A stretch of DNA of 64,000 bases from ZC4RG30 sp049841155 (GTDB taxonomy: Bacteria; Pseudomonadota; Gammaproteobacteria; Steroidobacterales; Steroidobacteraceae), in assembly GCA_049841155.1 (NCBI GenBank), contig JASGHI010000003.1, positions 1,116,001 through 1,180,000 of the forward strand, read 5' to 3'. Of this stretch, positions 1 to 9,741 are shown in pieces (the stretch's first letter is position 1; each line of letters begins with the position of its first letter). The translations under genes and the position numbers were made by a program. The notes beneath the pieces are model-generated. The model had not been told where the DNA came from and did no database searches. It was given only the letters and a program-made list of their open reading frames with translations.

Positions 1-89
1 GCTTAATATCGATACAGCATTGTTCCGTTAATATGTGACAGGTATGTTTCGGAAACGCCATCGGAAGGAAACAGGGGAGCGTCATCGCA

Positions 90-710
90 ATGTCACAAGT
101 CAGGGAAATGAGCGCCAGGGAAGGCTCCAGACTGCGCGGCCGCCCGCGGGACATGCTCAGCGACATGGCCATCCGCGATGCGGCATGGACATTGCTGGCT
201 GAAAGCGGTTACGACAATCTGACTTTCGAAGCCGTCGCAAAACTCGCCGGCTGCGGGCGCGCCACACTGTACCGACGCTTCGACTCCAAGATTGAGCTAG
301 TGACGTCACTGCTGCTGGAACATTTGCGGGAACTGGAGGCGATCACACCGGCAACCAGCGACCCGCGCTCCACGATACTTGCCCACGTCGGCAACATGAT
401 CGGGATATTCGGCGGGCCGCGCGGACGGGCGTGGCTGAACGTAGTGAACAGTTCCTCGCGTGTTCAGGAACTGCGCCTGCGCCTGGAGGTCACGCTCGGT
501 GCGGGCCGGCAGTACTACACCTCGGCGTTCCGCAAGCTCATGCCAGGCGCAAAAGCGCCTTCAGTGACCCTGGCACTGAACATGCTCATCGGCACCATCC
601 TGCATCATGTGGCTGCGGAACAACGCAGAATGACCAGCGCGCAACTCGAAGCGCTGGTGGAGGCATCCATATCGCTGCTGGGCAGTCTGTCTGCCGCGAG
701 GCGGCGCTAA
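90..710 (+). CDS. TetR/AcrR family transcriptional regulator
   Basis: A 206-residue protein with an N-terminal helix-turn-helix at about residues 41-72 (the TFEAVAKLAG and ATLYRRFDSK segments are typical of TetR), followed by a helical ligand/dimerisation domain. It should be a repressor released by a small ligand. The ATG is preceded by an AGGGGAGCG-type ribosome site. The leader holds an 11-bp palindrome, GTTTCGGAAAC, at 46-56 that could be its own operator. Its target may lie left of the window, since the next gene is convergent and overlaps its stop by 4 bases. The ligand cannot be told from sequence. Confidence 0.85.
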   Translation: MSQVREMSAREGSRLRGRPRDMLSDMAIRDAAWTLLAESGYDNLTFEAVAKLAGCGRATLYRRFDSKIELVTSLLLEHLRELEAITPATSDPRSTILAHVGNMIGIFGGPRGRAWLNVVNSSSRVQELRLRLEVTLGAGRQYYTSAFRKLMPGAKAPSVTLALNMLIGTILHHVAAEQRRMTSAQLEALVEASISLLGSLSAARRR

Positions 711-2905
711 TCCTGACGGTGGCGCATCTCGAAGCAGCGATGGATGCGCGGATTGCCTGCAAAGTCGAAGGGCAGCGTCGCGGCGGTGATGTCCTTCACC
801 TCGCAGCGCTGCTCCAGCGCAGGATCCAGCACGAAGCGCTGGGCATTGGTGGAGAACACCAGCAACCCCTGCGGCGACAGGCGCCGCAGGCAGCCGTCGA
901 TGAGCTGCGCATGGTCACGCTGCACATCCAGCACTCCTTCCATGCGCGCCGAGTTCGAGAAGGTGGGTGGATCGAGGAATATGAGATCGAATGATTCCTG
1001 CGACGGGCCGGCGAGCCAGGTGAGGCAATCCGCCTGCAGCAGCCGGTGCGTGTCAGCGGAAAAACCATTCAGCGCGAGGTTGCGGCCCGCCCAGTCCAGA
1101 TAAGTGCGGGAAAGGTCGACGCTGAGACTGGAGCAGGCTCCCCCCGCCGCGGCGTGCACGGTGGCCACACCGGTGTAGCAGAACAGGTTTAGGAACCGCC
1201 TGCCCTGCGCCGCGGCGCGCAACCGCGCACGTGTCAGCCGGTGATCGAGGAATAGGCCCGTATCCAGGTAGTCATCGAGGTTGATCTGCAGCTGCAGGCC
1301 GTCCTCTTCGACGACATGGAACTCCTCGCGCCGATTGAGCTTACGGTACTGGCCGCCGTCCTTCTGGCGGCGCCGCACCCGCAGATGCACCTGCAGCAAA
1401 GGCACACCGGTGACCTCCGGCAACACGGCCAGCGCCTCTTCGCGCCGGCGGCGCGCGGCCTCGGGCGACACGCTGGACGGCGGCGCATACTCCTGCACAT
1501 AGAGCCAACGCTGGCCGGCATCGGGCCCGGCGCCGGTGTAGAGATCAACCGCGAGCGCATATTCGGGCATGTCCGCGTCGTAGAGCCGCCAGCAGCCCAC
1601 GCCTTGCCGCGAGGCCTGCTTGCCCAGGTGCTTCAGGTTCTTGCGCAGGCGGTTGGCGAACATCTGCGCGCCGGCCGATTGCGCGATGGCTGGATCGTCG
1701 ATGACGATGCCGCGCGCTTCGCGGCGCACCCGGCGCTCGCCGGCCTGGAAGCGCAGCAGCCGGCATTCGATGGCGCCGTTCCATACCGTGTGCACGCGGC
1801 TGGCCTCGCAGCCGATGAGCTGGCCCAGCGCGGGCGCGCCGGTGAGCACCACCGCATGCCAGCCGGCATAGGCGCCGCGCAATGCCGCACCGATCGCCCG
1901 ATGCGCGGCCGCAGCCTCTTCCTCGCCACTGATGCGCTCGCCATAGGGCGGATTCACGCACAGCAGGCCGGGCGGAGCATCAGAAGGCGGTGGCGGCAGG
2001 GCCTCAATCTCCAGCTGCTCGAAGAGCACATCCCTGCCCACTCCGGCGCGACGTGCATTGGCCTGCGCGGTGGCGATGGCGCCGCGGTTGCGGTCGCTGC
2101 CGCAGATGCCCACCGGCAACTGCTGCTGCATGCGCGCCCGCGCCTGTTCCACCAGCTGCGACCACAGCTGCGCATCATGGCCGCGCCAGCCCTGGAAACC
2201 CCAGTAGTCGCGCAGCAGGCCCGGCGCCGTGTCGGTCGCCATCCACGCGGCCTCGATGATGAAGGTGCCCGAGCCGCACATGGGATCGCGCAGCGCTCCT
2301 CCGGCGGCAGCAATGGCGGGCCAGCCGGCGCGCATCAGTACACCGGCAGCCAAATTTTCGCGCAGCGGCGCCTCGCCGCCGGCCAGGCGATAGCCGCGGC
2401 GGCTCAAGGGTTCTCCGGCGAGGTCCAGCAGCAGCGTAACCTCGCCGCGATGGGCATGGGCATGCACTCGCACGTCCGGACGCTGCGTTTCCACCGACGG
2501 CCGCAGCCGGGTGGCGTCGCGCAGCTGGTCACAGATGGCGTCCTTCAGGCGCAGCGTGGCGAAATGCGTGTTGTTGAAAGCCACATGATTGCCGGTGAAC
2601 TCGCAGGCCAGCGTGCCGCGCGGATCCAGATGCACCGTCCAGTCCACCGAGCGCACGAAATCGTAGAAGTCCTGAGCCGTGCCCACCGGCGCGCGCGCCA
2701 GTTCCAGCAACACGCGGCTGGCAAGGCGTGACTGCAGGCAGGCCCGGTAGCCGGCAGCAAGCGTCCCGGTGAACTGCACGCCACCACCGGCCTCGCGCAC
2801 CTCGCCGGCTCCGAAGCCGGCAAGCTCCACTGCAAGAAGATCGGCAAAACCACGCGGAACCGTGGCAAAGAAACGCAGTGCCGCGTTCAGGTCAGGTCTA
2901 TCCAA
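707..2905 (-). CDS. rlmL: Bifunctional 23S rRNA methyltransferase RlmKL (m2G2445 and m7G2069)
   Basis: A 732-residue fused enzyme that modifies 23S rRNA in the cytoplasm. The N-terminal part has a THUMP domain (about 45-155), then the RlmL methyltransferase with DPMCGSGTF near 207 and the catalytic NPPYGERI at 318-325. The C-terminal half is the RlmK methyltransferase with LDPPTFSNS near 644. The fused two-domain form is typical of gammaproteobacteria, and the length matches the family (about 700). Its start overlaps the 3' end of the aldehyde dehydrogenase gene by 19 bases, so the two are probably co-transcribed. It is convergent with the TetR gene. Confidence 0.95.
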   Translation of the reverse strand: MDRPDLNAALRFFATVPRGFADLLAVELAGFGAGEVREAGGGVQFTGTLAAGYRACLQSRLASRVLLELARAPVGTAQDFYDFVRSVDWTVHLDPRGTLACEFTGNHVAFNNTHFATLRLKDAICDQLRDATRLRPSVETQRPDVRVHAHAHRGEVTLLLDLAGEPLSRRGYRLAGGEAPLRENLAAGVLMRAGWPAIAAAGGALRDPMCGSGTFIIEAAWMATDTAPGLLRDYWGFQGWRGHDAQLWSQLVEQARARMQQQLPVGICGSDRNRGAIATAQANARRAGVGRDVLFEQLEIEALPPPPSDAPPGLLCVNPPYGERISGEEEAAAAHRAIGAALRGAYAGWHAVVLTGAPALGQLIGCEASRVHTVWNGAIECRLLRFQAGERRVRREARGIVIDDPAIAQSAGAQMFANRLRKNLKHLGKQASRQGVGCWRLYDADMPEYALAVDLYTGAGPDAGQRWLYVQEYAPPSSVSPEAARRRREEALAVLPEVTGVPLLQVHLRVRRRQKDGGQYRKLNRREEFHVVEEDGLQLQINLDDYLDTGLFLDHRLTRARLRAAAQGRRFLNLFCYTGVATVHAAAGGACSSLSVDLSRTYLDWAGRNLALNGFSADTHRLLQADCLTWLAGPSQESFDLIFLDPPTFSNSARMEGVLDVQRDHAQLIDGCLRRLSPQGLLVFSTNAQRFVLDPALEQRCEVKDITAATLPFDFAGNPRIHRCFEMRHRQD

Positions 2906-4383
2906 GTGGTCTTGAGCTCCGTGAACTTGTCGAAGGCATGCAGCGATTTGTCCCGGCCGATGCCCGACTGCCTGAACCCGCCGAAGGGTACCGTAATATC
3001 GTCCGCGTCATAGCAGTTCACGTAGACCACACCCGAACGGATGGCGCGCGCCATGCGGTGCGCGCGCGCCAGATCGCGCGTCCACACGGCTGCAGCGAGC
3101 CCGTAGCTGGAATCATTGGCAAGCCGGACCGCCTCGTCCTCGGTGCGGAAAGTCAGTGTCGAGAGCACCGGGCCGAAGATCTCCTCGCGGGCAATGCGCA
3201 TGGAGGGCCGCACGGCGTCGAACACCGTAGGCTCGACATAACAGCCGCCGGTATCCACGCGCGCCCTCGAACCGCCCAGCACCAGGTGCGCGCCCTCCCC
3301 GCGGCCCGACTCGATGTAGCCCAGCACGCGCTGCATCTGCTGCGCATCGACAATTGCGCCGAGGCGCGTCTTCTCGTCCAGCGGATCGCCAGGAGCCAGT
3401 TCGCGCGCCACCTGCGCCACGCCTTCCAGCAGCGCGTCCTTCAGGGATTCATGCACGATGAGCCGCGAGCCGGCCGAGCACATTTCGCCCTGGTTGAAGA
3501 AGATGGCAAAGGCCGCAGCACGCGCCACCCGTGCGATGTCGTCGTAGTCGGGCAGCACCACATTGGGCGACTTGCCGCCGCACTCCAGCGACACGCGCTT
3601 GAGATTCGACTGCGCGGCGTACTGCATGACCAGTTTGCCGGTGGCGGTGGAACCGGTGAAGGCGATGCCATCCACGTCCAGGTGCTGCGCCAGCGCGCGG
3701 CCCGCCGTGTGGCCGAAGCCCGTCACCACATTGAACACGCCGGGCGGCAGGCCCGCCTCGATGGCAAGCTCCGCCACACGCAGCGCGGTCAGCGGCGATT
3801 TCTCCGAAGGCTTGAGCACCACGGAATTGCCGGCCGCAAGGATGGGGCCCAGCTTCCAGGACGCCATCAGCAGCGGGAAATTCCACGGCACGATGGCGCC
3901 GACCACACCCAGGGCCTCGCGCGTGATCAGCGCCAGCGCTCCCGGCCCCGTGGGCGCCACTTCGTCATACAGCTTGTCGATGCTCTCGGCGAACCACTGG
4001 ATGCAGCTGGCGCTGGACGGCACGTCCACGGCGAGGCTGTCGGCAATGGGCTTGCCCATGTCCAGCGTTTCGGTGAGCGCCAGTTCCTCGCGGTGGGTGC
4101 GCAGCAGCTCTGCAAAGCGCAGCAGCACCTGCTTGCGGTGCCGCGGCGCGGTACGCGACCACACTCCGGCTTCGAAGCTGCGCCGCGCGGCAGCCACGGC
4201 GCGGTCCACATCCGCCGCATCGCCGGCGGCAACCTGCGCAATCAGATGCCCGTCGATGGGGCTGATGCAGTCAAAGGCGGCACCCGAGACGGCAGGTTCA
4301 CTGCGTCCGTCGATGAAAAGCTGGGTGCGCGGACGCAGCTGCCCGGCACGGGCATGCCAGTCGATGGGTGCGGAGTCACTCAT
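2887..4383 (-). CDS. NAD(P)-dependent aldehyde dehydrogenase, gamma-glutamyl-aminobutyraldehyde (PuuC-like) type
   Basis: A 498-residue aldehyde dehydrogenase. Visible active-site parts are PWNFP (Asn168), LECGGKS (Glu267) and the nucleophile Cys302 in NQGEMCSAG. The PFGGFRQSGIGRDKS segment near the C-terminus is typical of PuuC/AldH enzymes that oxidise amine-derived aldehydes. It is divergent from an omega-aminotransferase across about 190 bp, a pairing common in putrescine/GABA or beta-alanine catabolism in which the aminotransferase makes the aldehyde and this enzyme oxidises it. The substrate is inferred from family and context only. Confidence 0.85.
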   Translation of the reverse strand: MSDSAPIDWHARAGQLRPRTQLFIDGRSEPAVSGAAFDCISPIDGHLIAQVAAGDAADVDRAVAAARRSFEAGVWSRTAPRHRKQVLLRFAELLRTHREELALTETLDMGKPIADSLAVDVPSSASCIQWFAESIDKLYDEVAPTGPGALALITREALGVVGAIVPWNFPLLMASWKLGPILAAGNSVVLKPSEKSPLTALRVAELAIEAGLPPGVFNVVTGFGHTAGRALAQHLDVDGIAFTGSTATGKLVMQYAAQSNLKRVSLECGGKSPNVVLPDYDDIARVARAAAFAIFFNQGEMCSAGSRLIVHESLKDALLEGVAQVARELAPGDPLDEKTRLGAIVDAQQMQRVLGYIESGRGEGAHLVLGGSRARVDTGGCYVEPTVFDAVRPSMRIAREEIFGPVLSTLTFRTEDEAVRLANDSSYGLAAAVWTRDLARAHRMARAIRSGVVYVNCYDADDITVPFGGFRQSGIGRDKSLHAFDKFTELKTTWIDLT

Positions 4384-4574
4384 TGCGGTTTTCGACCGCG
4401 CCAGTTCCCGCCGCGAAAGTCCATGCCGATGACGCAGCGCACGTAATCGCCCGAGCGCATCGACGCTCGTGGCGGAATGTTTAGAATGATAGACAAGGCA
4501 GCATCATTTAGGGGCCCAGCCGCCCATGCCGTCAACTTTTTCTTATCATGCATGCACAGCCTCCCAGGAATGCC

Positions 4575-5942
4575 ATGAACGCGAACTTCTCCCAAACCCA
4601 CGGAACGACCGGGCATCCCGGCCGCGCGCTGTCCCGCGAAGAGCTCGAAGCCCACTGGATGCCCTTCACGGCGAACCGTCATTTCAAGGCCAACCCGCGC
4701 CTGCTCACCCGCGCACGCGGGGTGCACTACTGGAACAGCGAAGGCCGGCAGCTGCTGGATGGCATCTCGGGACTGTGGTGCGTGAATGCCGGTCACGGCC
4801 GGCGTGAAATCGTGGAAGCCGTCCTGCGCTCGCTGGAACAGATGGACTACGGCCCGCCCTTCCAGATGGGTCACCCGGCGTCCTTCGAGTTTGCCAACCG
4901 GCTCAAGAGAATTGCGCCGCAGGGCCTGGATCATGTGTTCTTCGTGAACTCCGGCTCCGAAGCCGTGGACACGGCACTGAAGATCGCGCTGCAGTACCAG
5001 CGCCTGCGCGGCGAGGCCACGCGCACGCGGCTGATCGGCCGCGAGCGCGGCTACCATGGCGTGAATCTGGGCGGCACCACCGTGGGCGGCATGGGCTCCA
5101 ACCGCAAGGCCTGGTCGCCGGCCATGTTGCCGGGCGCCGACCATCTGCCGCATACGCATGACCTGGCGAGGAATGCCTTCTCGAAGGGCCAGCCGGAACA
5201 CGGCGGCGTGCAGCTGGCCACAGAGCTGGAACGCCTGATCGCATTGCACGATGCTTCCAGCATAGCCGCCGTGATCGTCGAACCCATCGCCGGCAGCGCC
5301 GGTGTGCTGGTACCGCCGAAGGGCTACCTGCAGAAGCTGCGAGAGATCTGCACGCGGCACGGCATCCTGCTGATCTTCGACGAAGTGATCACCGGCTTCG
5401 GCCGCACCGGCTCGGCCTTCGCGGCGCAGGAGTTCGGCGTGACGCCGGACCTCATCACCTGCGCCAAGGGGCTGACCAACGGCGCCGTACCCATGGGTGC
5501 GGTGCTGGTGAAGAAAGAAATCCACGACGCCTTCATGACAGGACCCGAATCAGCCATCGAATTCTTCCATGGCTACACCTATTCCGGTCATCCCACCGCC
5601 TGCGCAGCCGGCATCGCAGCCCTGGACATCTACGAGCATGAAGGACTGTTCCATCGCGCCAGGGAAATCGCGCCCTACTGGGAAAATGCCGTGCACAGCC
5701 TCAAGGGGCTGCCCGGCGTGATCGACGTGCGCAACTACGGGCTGGTGGCGGCGATCGAATACGAGCCGATCGCCGGCAGCCCCGGTACGCGCGGCTTCAA
5801 CACCCTGCTCAGGGCCTACGACGAAGGGCTCATCGTGCGCTCCTCCGGTGATATCACGGCACTGGCACCGCCGCTCATCATCGAAAAGCCGCACATCGAC
5901 GAAATCGTCGGGATACTGGAAAAGGTCATCAAGACACAGTAG
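4575..5942 (+). CDS. Class III omega-aminotransferase (beta-alanine/putrescine:pyruvate type)
   Basis: A 455-residue PLP enzyme of aminotransferase class III. It shows the NSGSEA phosphate-binding segment (125-130), Asp269 in LLIFDEVITGFGRTG that pairs with the pyridine nitrogen, and the Schiff-base lysine Lys298 in CAKGLTNGAVPMGAV. I prefer the ATG at 4575 over the one at 4548, because the protein then begins like its relatives. It is divergent from the aldehyde dehydrogenase and probably acts before it. The family includes beta-alanine:pyruvate and putrescine:pyruvate aminotransferases, and sequence reading alone does not separate them. Confidence 0.85.
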   Translation: MNANFSQTHGTTGHPGRALSREELEAHWMPFTANRHFKANPRLLTRARGVHYWNSEGRQLLDGISGLWCVNAGHGRREIVEAVLRSLEQMDYGPPFQMGHPASFEFANRLKRIAPQGLDHVFFVNSGSEAVDTALKIALQYQRLRGEATRTRLIGRERGYHGVNLGGTTVGGMGSNRKAWSPAMLPGADHLPHTHDLARNAFSKGQPEHGGVQLATELERLIALHDASSIAAVIVEPIAGSAGVLVPPKGYLQKLREICTRHGILLIFDEVITGFGRTGSAFAAQEFGVTPDLITCAKGLTNGAVPMGAVLVKKEIHDAFMTGPESAIEFFHGYTYSGHPTACAAGIAALDIYEHEGLFHRAREIAPYWENAVHSLKGLPGVIDVRNYGLVAAIEYEPIAGSPGTRGFNTLLRAYDEGLIVRSSGDITALAPPLIIEKPHIDEIVGILEKVIKTQ

Positions 5943-5959
5943 TCACCCGCTCCGGGCGG

Positions 5960-6628
5960 CTACTGGGCCGACCAGGGCAGTTGCACGGAAAAAGCGCCGA
6001 TGACGCGGCCCTTGACCACGTCGTGGTCGCCATCGACGTACCGGAGTCCCAGCGTGACATTGCCGGCCGTCCATTCCACGCCCATCGACCAGTCGTAGTA
6101 ACCGCCCACATAGCGCCAGGCATCGCCGTCGCTCCAGCCGGCGTGGCCGCGCAAGAAAAACGTCTGCGTCAGCGGCACCGAGACATTGCCTTCCAGGTAG
6201 TAGGCCGATGCGTGTGCACCATTGTAGTCCGGCGAATACCAGAGCTTGGCCCCGAACAGACCCCGGGTGATACCGGCATAGGCTTCCACAGTGTTGATGC
6301 TGCTGGCGCCCGGATACAGATAGCTGACCACACCCAGGTCATAAGCGAGGCCACCTGCGGCATCACCGCCGGAGAAACCCGCGCCGAAATCCACCTTCAC
6401 ATCGGGATCGCCGCGGCCGTAGTCCACGTTGCTCGCCCAGGCATTCACGTGGAATCCGCTGTTGAAGGAATAGTCGAGGCCCAGCTGCAAGGCGGGATCC
6501 TCCTGCGTCTGCGTGATGCCGCGGAAGTCGTAGTCCGACACGATCGCCGGCGTGACGGTGATATCCGCGTGCGCCGCACTGCCGACTGCCAGCACAGCTG
6601 CGGCTGCCAGAACATGCGCCTTGTTCAT
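5960..6628 (-). CDS. TorF family putative porin (copy 1)
   Basis: A 222-residue exported protein. A signal peptide of about 21 residues ends at AHA, followed by alternating short hydrophobic and polar strands of a small beta-barrel. The segment AIVSDYDFRGITQTQEDPALQLGLDY is typical of the TorF/TIGR02001 family of unknown-function outer-membrane proteins. It ends with a polar residue after QLPWSAQ. The next gene upstream on the same strand is a paralog, so this is a tandem duplication. Substrate and physiological role are unknown. Confidence 0.8.
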   Translation of the reverse strand: MNKAHVLAAAAVLAVGSAAHADITVTPAIVSDYDFRGITQTQEDPALQLGLDYSFNSGFHVNAWASNVDYGRGDPDVKVDFGAGFSGGDAAGGLAYDLGVVSYLYPGASSINTVEAYAGITRGLFGAKLWYSPDYNGAHASAYYLEGNVSVPLTQTFFLRGHAGWSDGDAWRYVGGYYDWSMGVEWTAGNVTLGLRYVDGDHDVVKGRVIGAFSVQLPWSAQ

Positions 6629-6694
6629 GAATCCCTCTCCTGCATACCGGCGGCCATCGTATGAGAAGAGGGAGTGCGAGCCAAGCAGGCCGGG

Positions 6695-7369
6695 CTACTG
6701 GCTCCAGGGCAGCGTCGTCGAGATGCCGAACAGGATGCGGCCGAACTGCTTGTTCGATGCCGGATTGTCGCCGCCGTCGGAGTACTTCAGGTACGTGGAG
6801 AAATGACTCACGTCGTATCCGAAGCCGGCCGACCAGTCCAGATAGTGATCATCGCCGCCGTAGGTGTCCGCGACGCCATCGCCCAGGCTGTAGCCCACAT
6901 GCGCCAGCAGGCTGAAACCGGCGCCGAGCGCAATGGTCGCCTTGCCTTCAAGGTAGAACGCACTGCCGTCCGTTCCCAGCAGGCCCGGCGAATACCATAG
7001 CTTCGCCGCGAGCGGGCCCTTGCTGATGCCCGCATAGGCCTCGTAGAAATTGAACTCGCTGGCATTCGTGTAGCCGTAGTAGTTCACGCCCAGGTCGTAG
7101 CCGAAGGCTGCCTGCGGATCGCCGCCGGCAAAACCCAGGAAGGCATCGATTTCCGAACCGCTGACGAGGGAGCTGCCCCAGGTTCCCACGTAGAACCCGT
7201 TCGCGGCCGAAAAGGTTGCACCGAGTTGAACTGCCGACTGCCCGGCCGATTGCGGAACACCGCGCCAGTCGTAGTCGTTGACCCAGGCTGCGCTGACCTC
7301 AGTCCCGGCGTGTGCCGCTCCGGCCGCAACGAGCAAAGCACCGGCGACCGCCATTCGAGACCTGCTCAT
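6695..7369 (-). CDS. TorF family putative porin (copy 2)
   Basis: A 224-residue paralog of the downstream gene with the same plan: a signal peptide ending at AHA, then a predicted small beta-barrel. Shared landmarks are VNDYDWRGVPQSAGQSAVQLG near the N-terminus, the central FYEAYAGISKGPLAAKLWYSP and a C-terminal LPWSQ. The 66-bp gap between the copies contains no obvious terminator, so they could be one transcript. Both are probably outer-membrane or surface barrel proteins, and the transported compound is unknown. Confidence 0.8.
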   Translation of the reverse strand: MSRSRMAVAGALLVAAGAAHAGTEVSAAWVNDYDWRGVPQSAGQSAVQLGATFSAANGFYVGTWGSSLVSGSEIDAFLGFAGGDPQAAFGYDLGVNYYGYTNASEFNFYEAYAGISKGPLAAKLWYSPGLLGTDGSAFYLEGKATIALGAGFSLLAHVGYSLGDGVADTYGGDDHYLDWSAGFGYDVSHFSTYLKYSDGGDNPASNKQFGRILFGISTTLPWSQ

Positions 7370-7458
7370 GACTTGCCTCCTCGTGGAACAGGATGTCGTT
7401 GTCTCCCACGAGGACGCTGTGCAAACGCCGTACCAGGTCAGGGGTACGCGTGTTTTCT

Positions 7459-8856
7459 TCAGGGAACAGGCAGGCCGCTGAGTGTCGTCCAGTCACCCGC
7501 GGCGGCGGCGAGCGCCGAACGGGAGCGCCAGTAATCGCGCAGCAGCAATGCCTGTTGCTCCTGCGACTCCACCCACTGGAGCTGGCGATGCAGATCCTCC
7601 GGCGCAGCCGCTTCGCCGGCGTCGGGCCCGGAGACGCGGTCGGGCAGAACCAGACGCCGGTGCTGCTCCAGCAGCCGGCGCGCAGCGGCGAGTTCAGCCA
7701 CGTGCGTGCGCACTTCGGTGCGCGCTGTGAGCTTTACCGCCTCCAAAGTGCGCAGCGCGCTGCGCAGCTCGGCATCGGCGGCCAGCAGCTGGGACTGGTG
7801 CTGATCGAAAAGCGGCAGCTCCACCACGGCATTGGGTCCCACGAAGGGCGTGGAATCCACCGCCGCCTCGCGGAAGGCTCCGATCTCCAGCGCACCGAGC
7901 CAGCGGAAGCGCCGCTGCATGGCCAGCATGCGCAGCCGCACATCGATGGCCTGCAGCGCCGCGCGGACATCCAGCCGCCGCTGCATGGCTGCCTCTTCCA
8001 GCCCCTGCGCGGAAGGATCCTCTGCAGGCAGATCCGGCAAGGCACCTGCCAGCTCCCAGTCATCGCGCCATCCCGACAGGCCCATGAGCTCGGCAAGGCG
8101 CGCCCGGGCCGTGGCCGCATCCAGCACCGCGTGGGCCGCTGCGCTTTCCACGTCGAAGAGCCCGCTGCGCTCTGCCGCCATGTCCAGATCAGGATGGTCG
8201 CCGGCAGCTGCCTGCTGGCCAAGCCTGTCGAAGGTGGAACGCGCCGCCGCCGCCGAACGCTCGCGCAGCTGCGCCACCTGCCGAGCAGTCGCGTACTCCA
8301 GCCAGGCCTCGGCAGTGCGCGTTGCAACTGCCGTGATGCGCGCCGCGGCGAGCAGACGCTGGCGGTCCAGCTCCTTGCGCGCCACCGCGACGCGGTCGGG
8401 CATGTTCAGCAACCCCAGCACGTTCTGCAACACGCCGACGCTCACCGTGCGATCCGGATAGAACGCCGAAAGATTGCCGCCGGGACTGCGCACGCCGACG
8501 ATGGCCACCGGATTGGGCGGCGTCGCGGCAGCCACGACCTCGCTGCGCGCGATCTCCAGCTGCTCGAAGGCCAGCTGCACCTCCGGGTTCATCAAGAGGC
8601 CGATGGTCACCGCCTCTGCAAGCCCCACGCCGCCATCCAGCATCGCCGCGACGGCCGCCCTTCCGGTCTCATCCGCCTGAATGTCACGGCGCCATTGCAG
8701 CTCGGACCGCGTCTGGCCGGCAACCAGATCGCGCGTCGCGGCGACATTGTCGCGGGAGGCCGGCAGCGAACAGGCCGCAAGTGGCAACACGGCCAGCATG
8801 CCCGCGAACCGGCCGGCTGCGCTCAAGCGGAATCTCGACCAGGGGTTCATGTACAT
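7459..8856 (-). CDS. TolC-like outer-membrane efflux lipoprotein
   Basis: A 465-residue protein with an N-terminal lipoprotein signal ending in the lipobox LAAC (cysteine near residue 29). Long alpha-helical stretches with heptad-like Leu/Ala patterns follow, including the two repeats that form TolC-type outer-membrane channels. It probably provides the outer-membrane exit for a tripartite efflux pump. No pump gene is adjacent; the nearest candidate is the ABC permease/HlyD adaptor at 11.9-15.5 kb, which lacks its own channel. ATGs at 8856 and 8850 are both possible starts; neither has a strong ribosome site. Confidence 0.75.
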   Translation of the reverse strand: MYMNPWSRFRLSAAGRFAGMLAVLPLAACSLPASRDNVAATRDLVAGQTRSELQWRRDIQADETGRAAVAAMLDGGVGLAEAVTIGLLMNPEVQLAFEQLEIARSEVVAAATPPNPVAIVGVRSPGGNLSAFYPDRTVSVGVLQNVLGLLNMPDRVAVARKELDRQRLLAAARITAVATRTAEAWLEYATARQVAQLRERSAAAARSTFDRLGQQAAAGDHPDLDMAAERSGLFDVESAAAHAVLDAATARARLAELMGLSGWRDDWELAGALPDLPAEDPSAQGLEEAAMQRRLDVRAALQAIDVRLRMLAMQRRFRWLGALEIGAFREAAVDSTPFVGPNAVVELPLFDQHQSQLLAADAELRSALRTLEAVKLTARTEVRTHVAELAAARRLLEQHRRLVLPDRVSGPDAGEAAAPEDLHRQLQWVESQEQQALLLRDYWRSRSALAAAAGDWTTLSGLPVP

Positions 8857-8892
8857 GCACGCGCACTATATATTGCAGGCAGGCAACGAACC

Positions 8893-9732
8893 ATGACCAC
8901 CGACATCCTGCAACAGCACCGCGTCGCGGACGGCACACTGCGTTTCTGCAGACATGCCAGCCGCACCACCGGCACGCCCATGCGCTTCTCGCTGTTCCTG
9001 CCCTCCGGAAGCGGCCCGTTTCCCCTGCTGCTGTGGCTGTCCGGGCTCACCTGCACCGAGGAGAACTTCACCACCAAGGCCGGCGCCTACGCAGCGGCGC
9101 AGCGGCTGGGGCTGGCCGTGCTGGCGCCCGACACCAGCCCACGTGGCGAAGGTGTCGCCGACGATGCCGCGTACGACCTCGGCCAGGGCGCTTCGTTCTA
9201 CGTCGATGCCACGCAGCCGCCCTGGTCCACGCACTTCCGGATGGAGAGCTACGTAACGGGCGAGTTGCGCGAAACGGTGGCGGCCGGATTCCCCGTGGAC
9301 ATCGACCGCTGCGGCATCAGCGGTCATTCGATGGGCGGTCATGGTGCGCTGACGCTGGCCCTGCACCATCCTGGGCTGTTCCGCAGCGTTTCGGCCTTTG
9401 CCCCCATCAGCTCGCCCACGCGCTGCCCCTGGGGCGAAAAGGCGCTGGGCGCCTACCTCGGCGCGGATCGTGCAGCCTGGCAGACGCACGACGCCGCGCT
9501 GCTGATCGAAAGCGGCGCGGCGCGCGGCCACTACGACGAGATCCTCGTCGACCAGGGAGAGGCCGACAGTTTCCTCGCCACCCAGCTCAAACCCGAGCTG
9601 CTGGAAGCTGCCTGCGCGGCCGCCGGCCAGCCACTGCGGCTGCGGCGCCAAGCTGGTTACGATCATTCCTACTACTTCGTGAGCACCTTCATCGCCGATC
9701 ACCTCGCCTGGCATGCCCGCAGACTCGCCTGA
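8893..9732 (+). CDS. fghA: S-formylglutathione hydrolase
   Basis: A 279-residue alpha/beta-hydrolase that converts S-formylglutathione to formate and glutathione, the last step of glutathione-dependent formaldehyde detoxification. The nucleophile elbow is GHSMGGHGA (Ser146), the catalytic histidine is His258 in AGYDHSYYF, and the acid is one of Asp220/Asp225 in LVDQGEADSF. LSGLTCTEENF near the N-terminus is a family signature. I chose the ATG at 8893 because the longer upstream reading has no homologous content. The usual partner, glutathione-dependent formaldehyde dehydrogenase, is not in the window. Confidence 0.93.
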   Translation: MTTDILQQHRVADGTLRFCRHASRTTGTPMRFSLFLPSGSGPFPLLLWLSGLTCTEENFTTKAGAYAAAQRLGLAVLAPDTSPRGEGVADDAAYDLGQGASFYVDATQPPWSTHFRMESYVTGELRETVAAGFPVDIDRCGISGHSMGGHGALTLALHHPGLFRSVSAFAPISSPTRCPWGEKALGAYLGADRAAWQTHDAALLIESGAARGHYDEILVDQGEADSFLATQLKPELLEAACAAAGQPLRLRRQAGYDHSYYFVSTFIADHLAWHARRLA

Positions 9733-9741
9733 TCCGCGGAC

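Noticed and set aside
2878..4446. A 522-codon open frame on the plus strand
   Set aside because: It is opposite a full aldehyde dehydrogenase; its translation is Arg/His/Gln-rich without any motif, typical of an antisense frame in GC-rich DNA.
4380..5525. A 381-codon minus-strand frame opposite the aminotransferase
   Set aside because: The plus strand carries the PLP lysine and other class III motifs; the minus frame resembles no protein.
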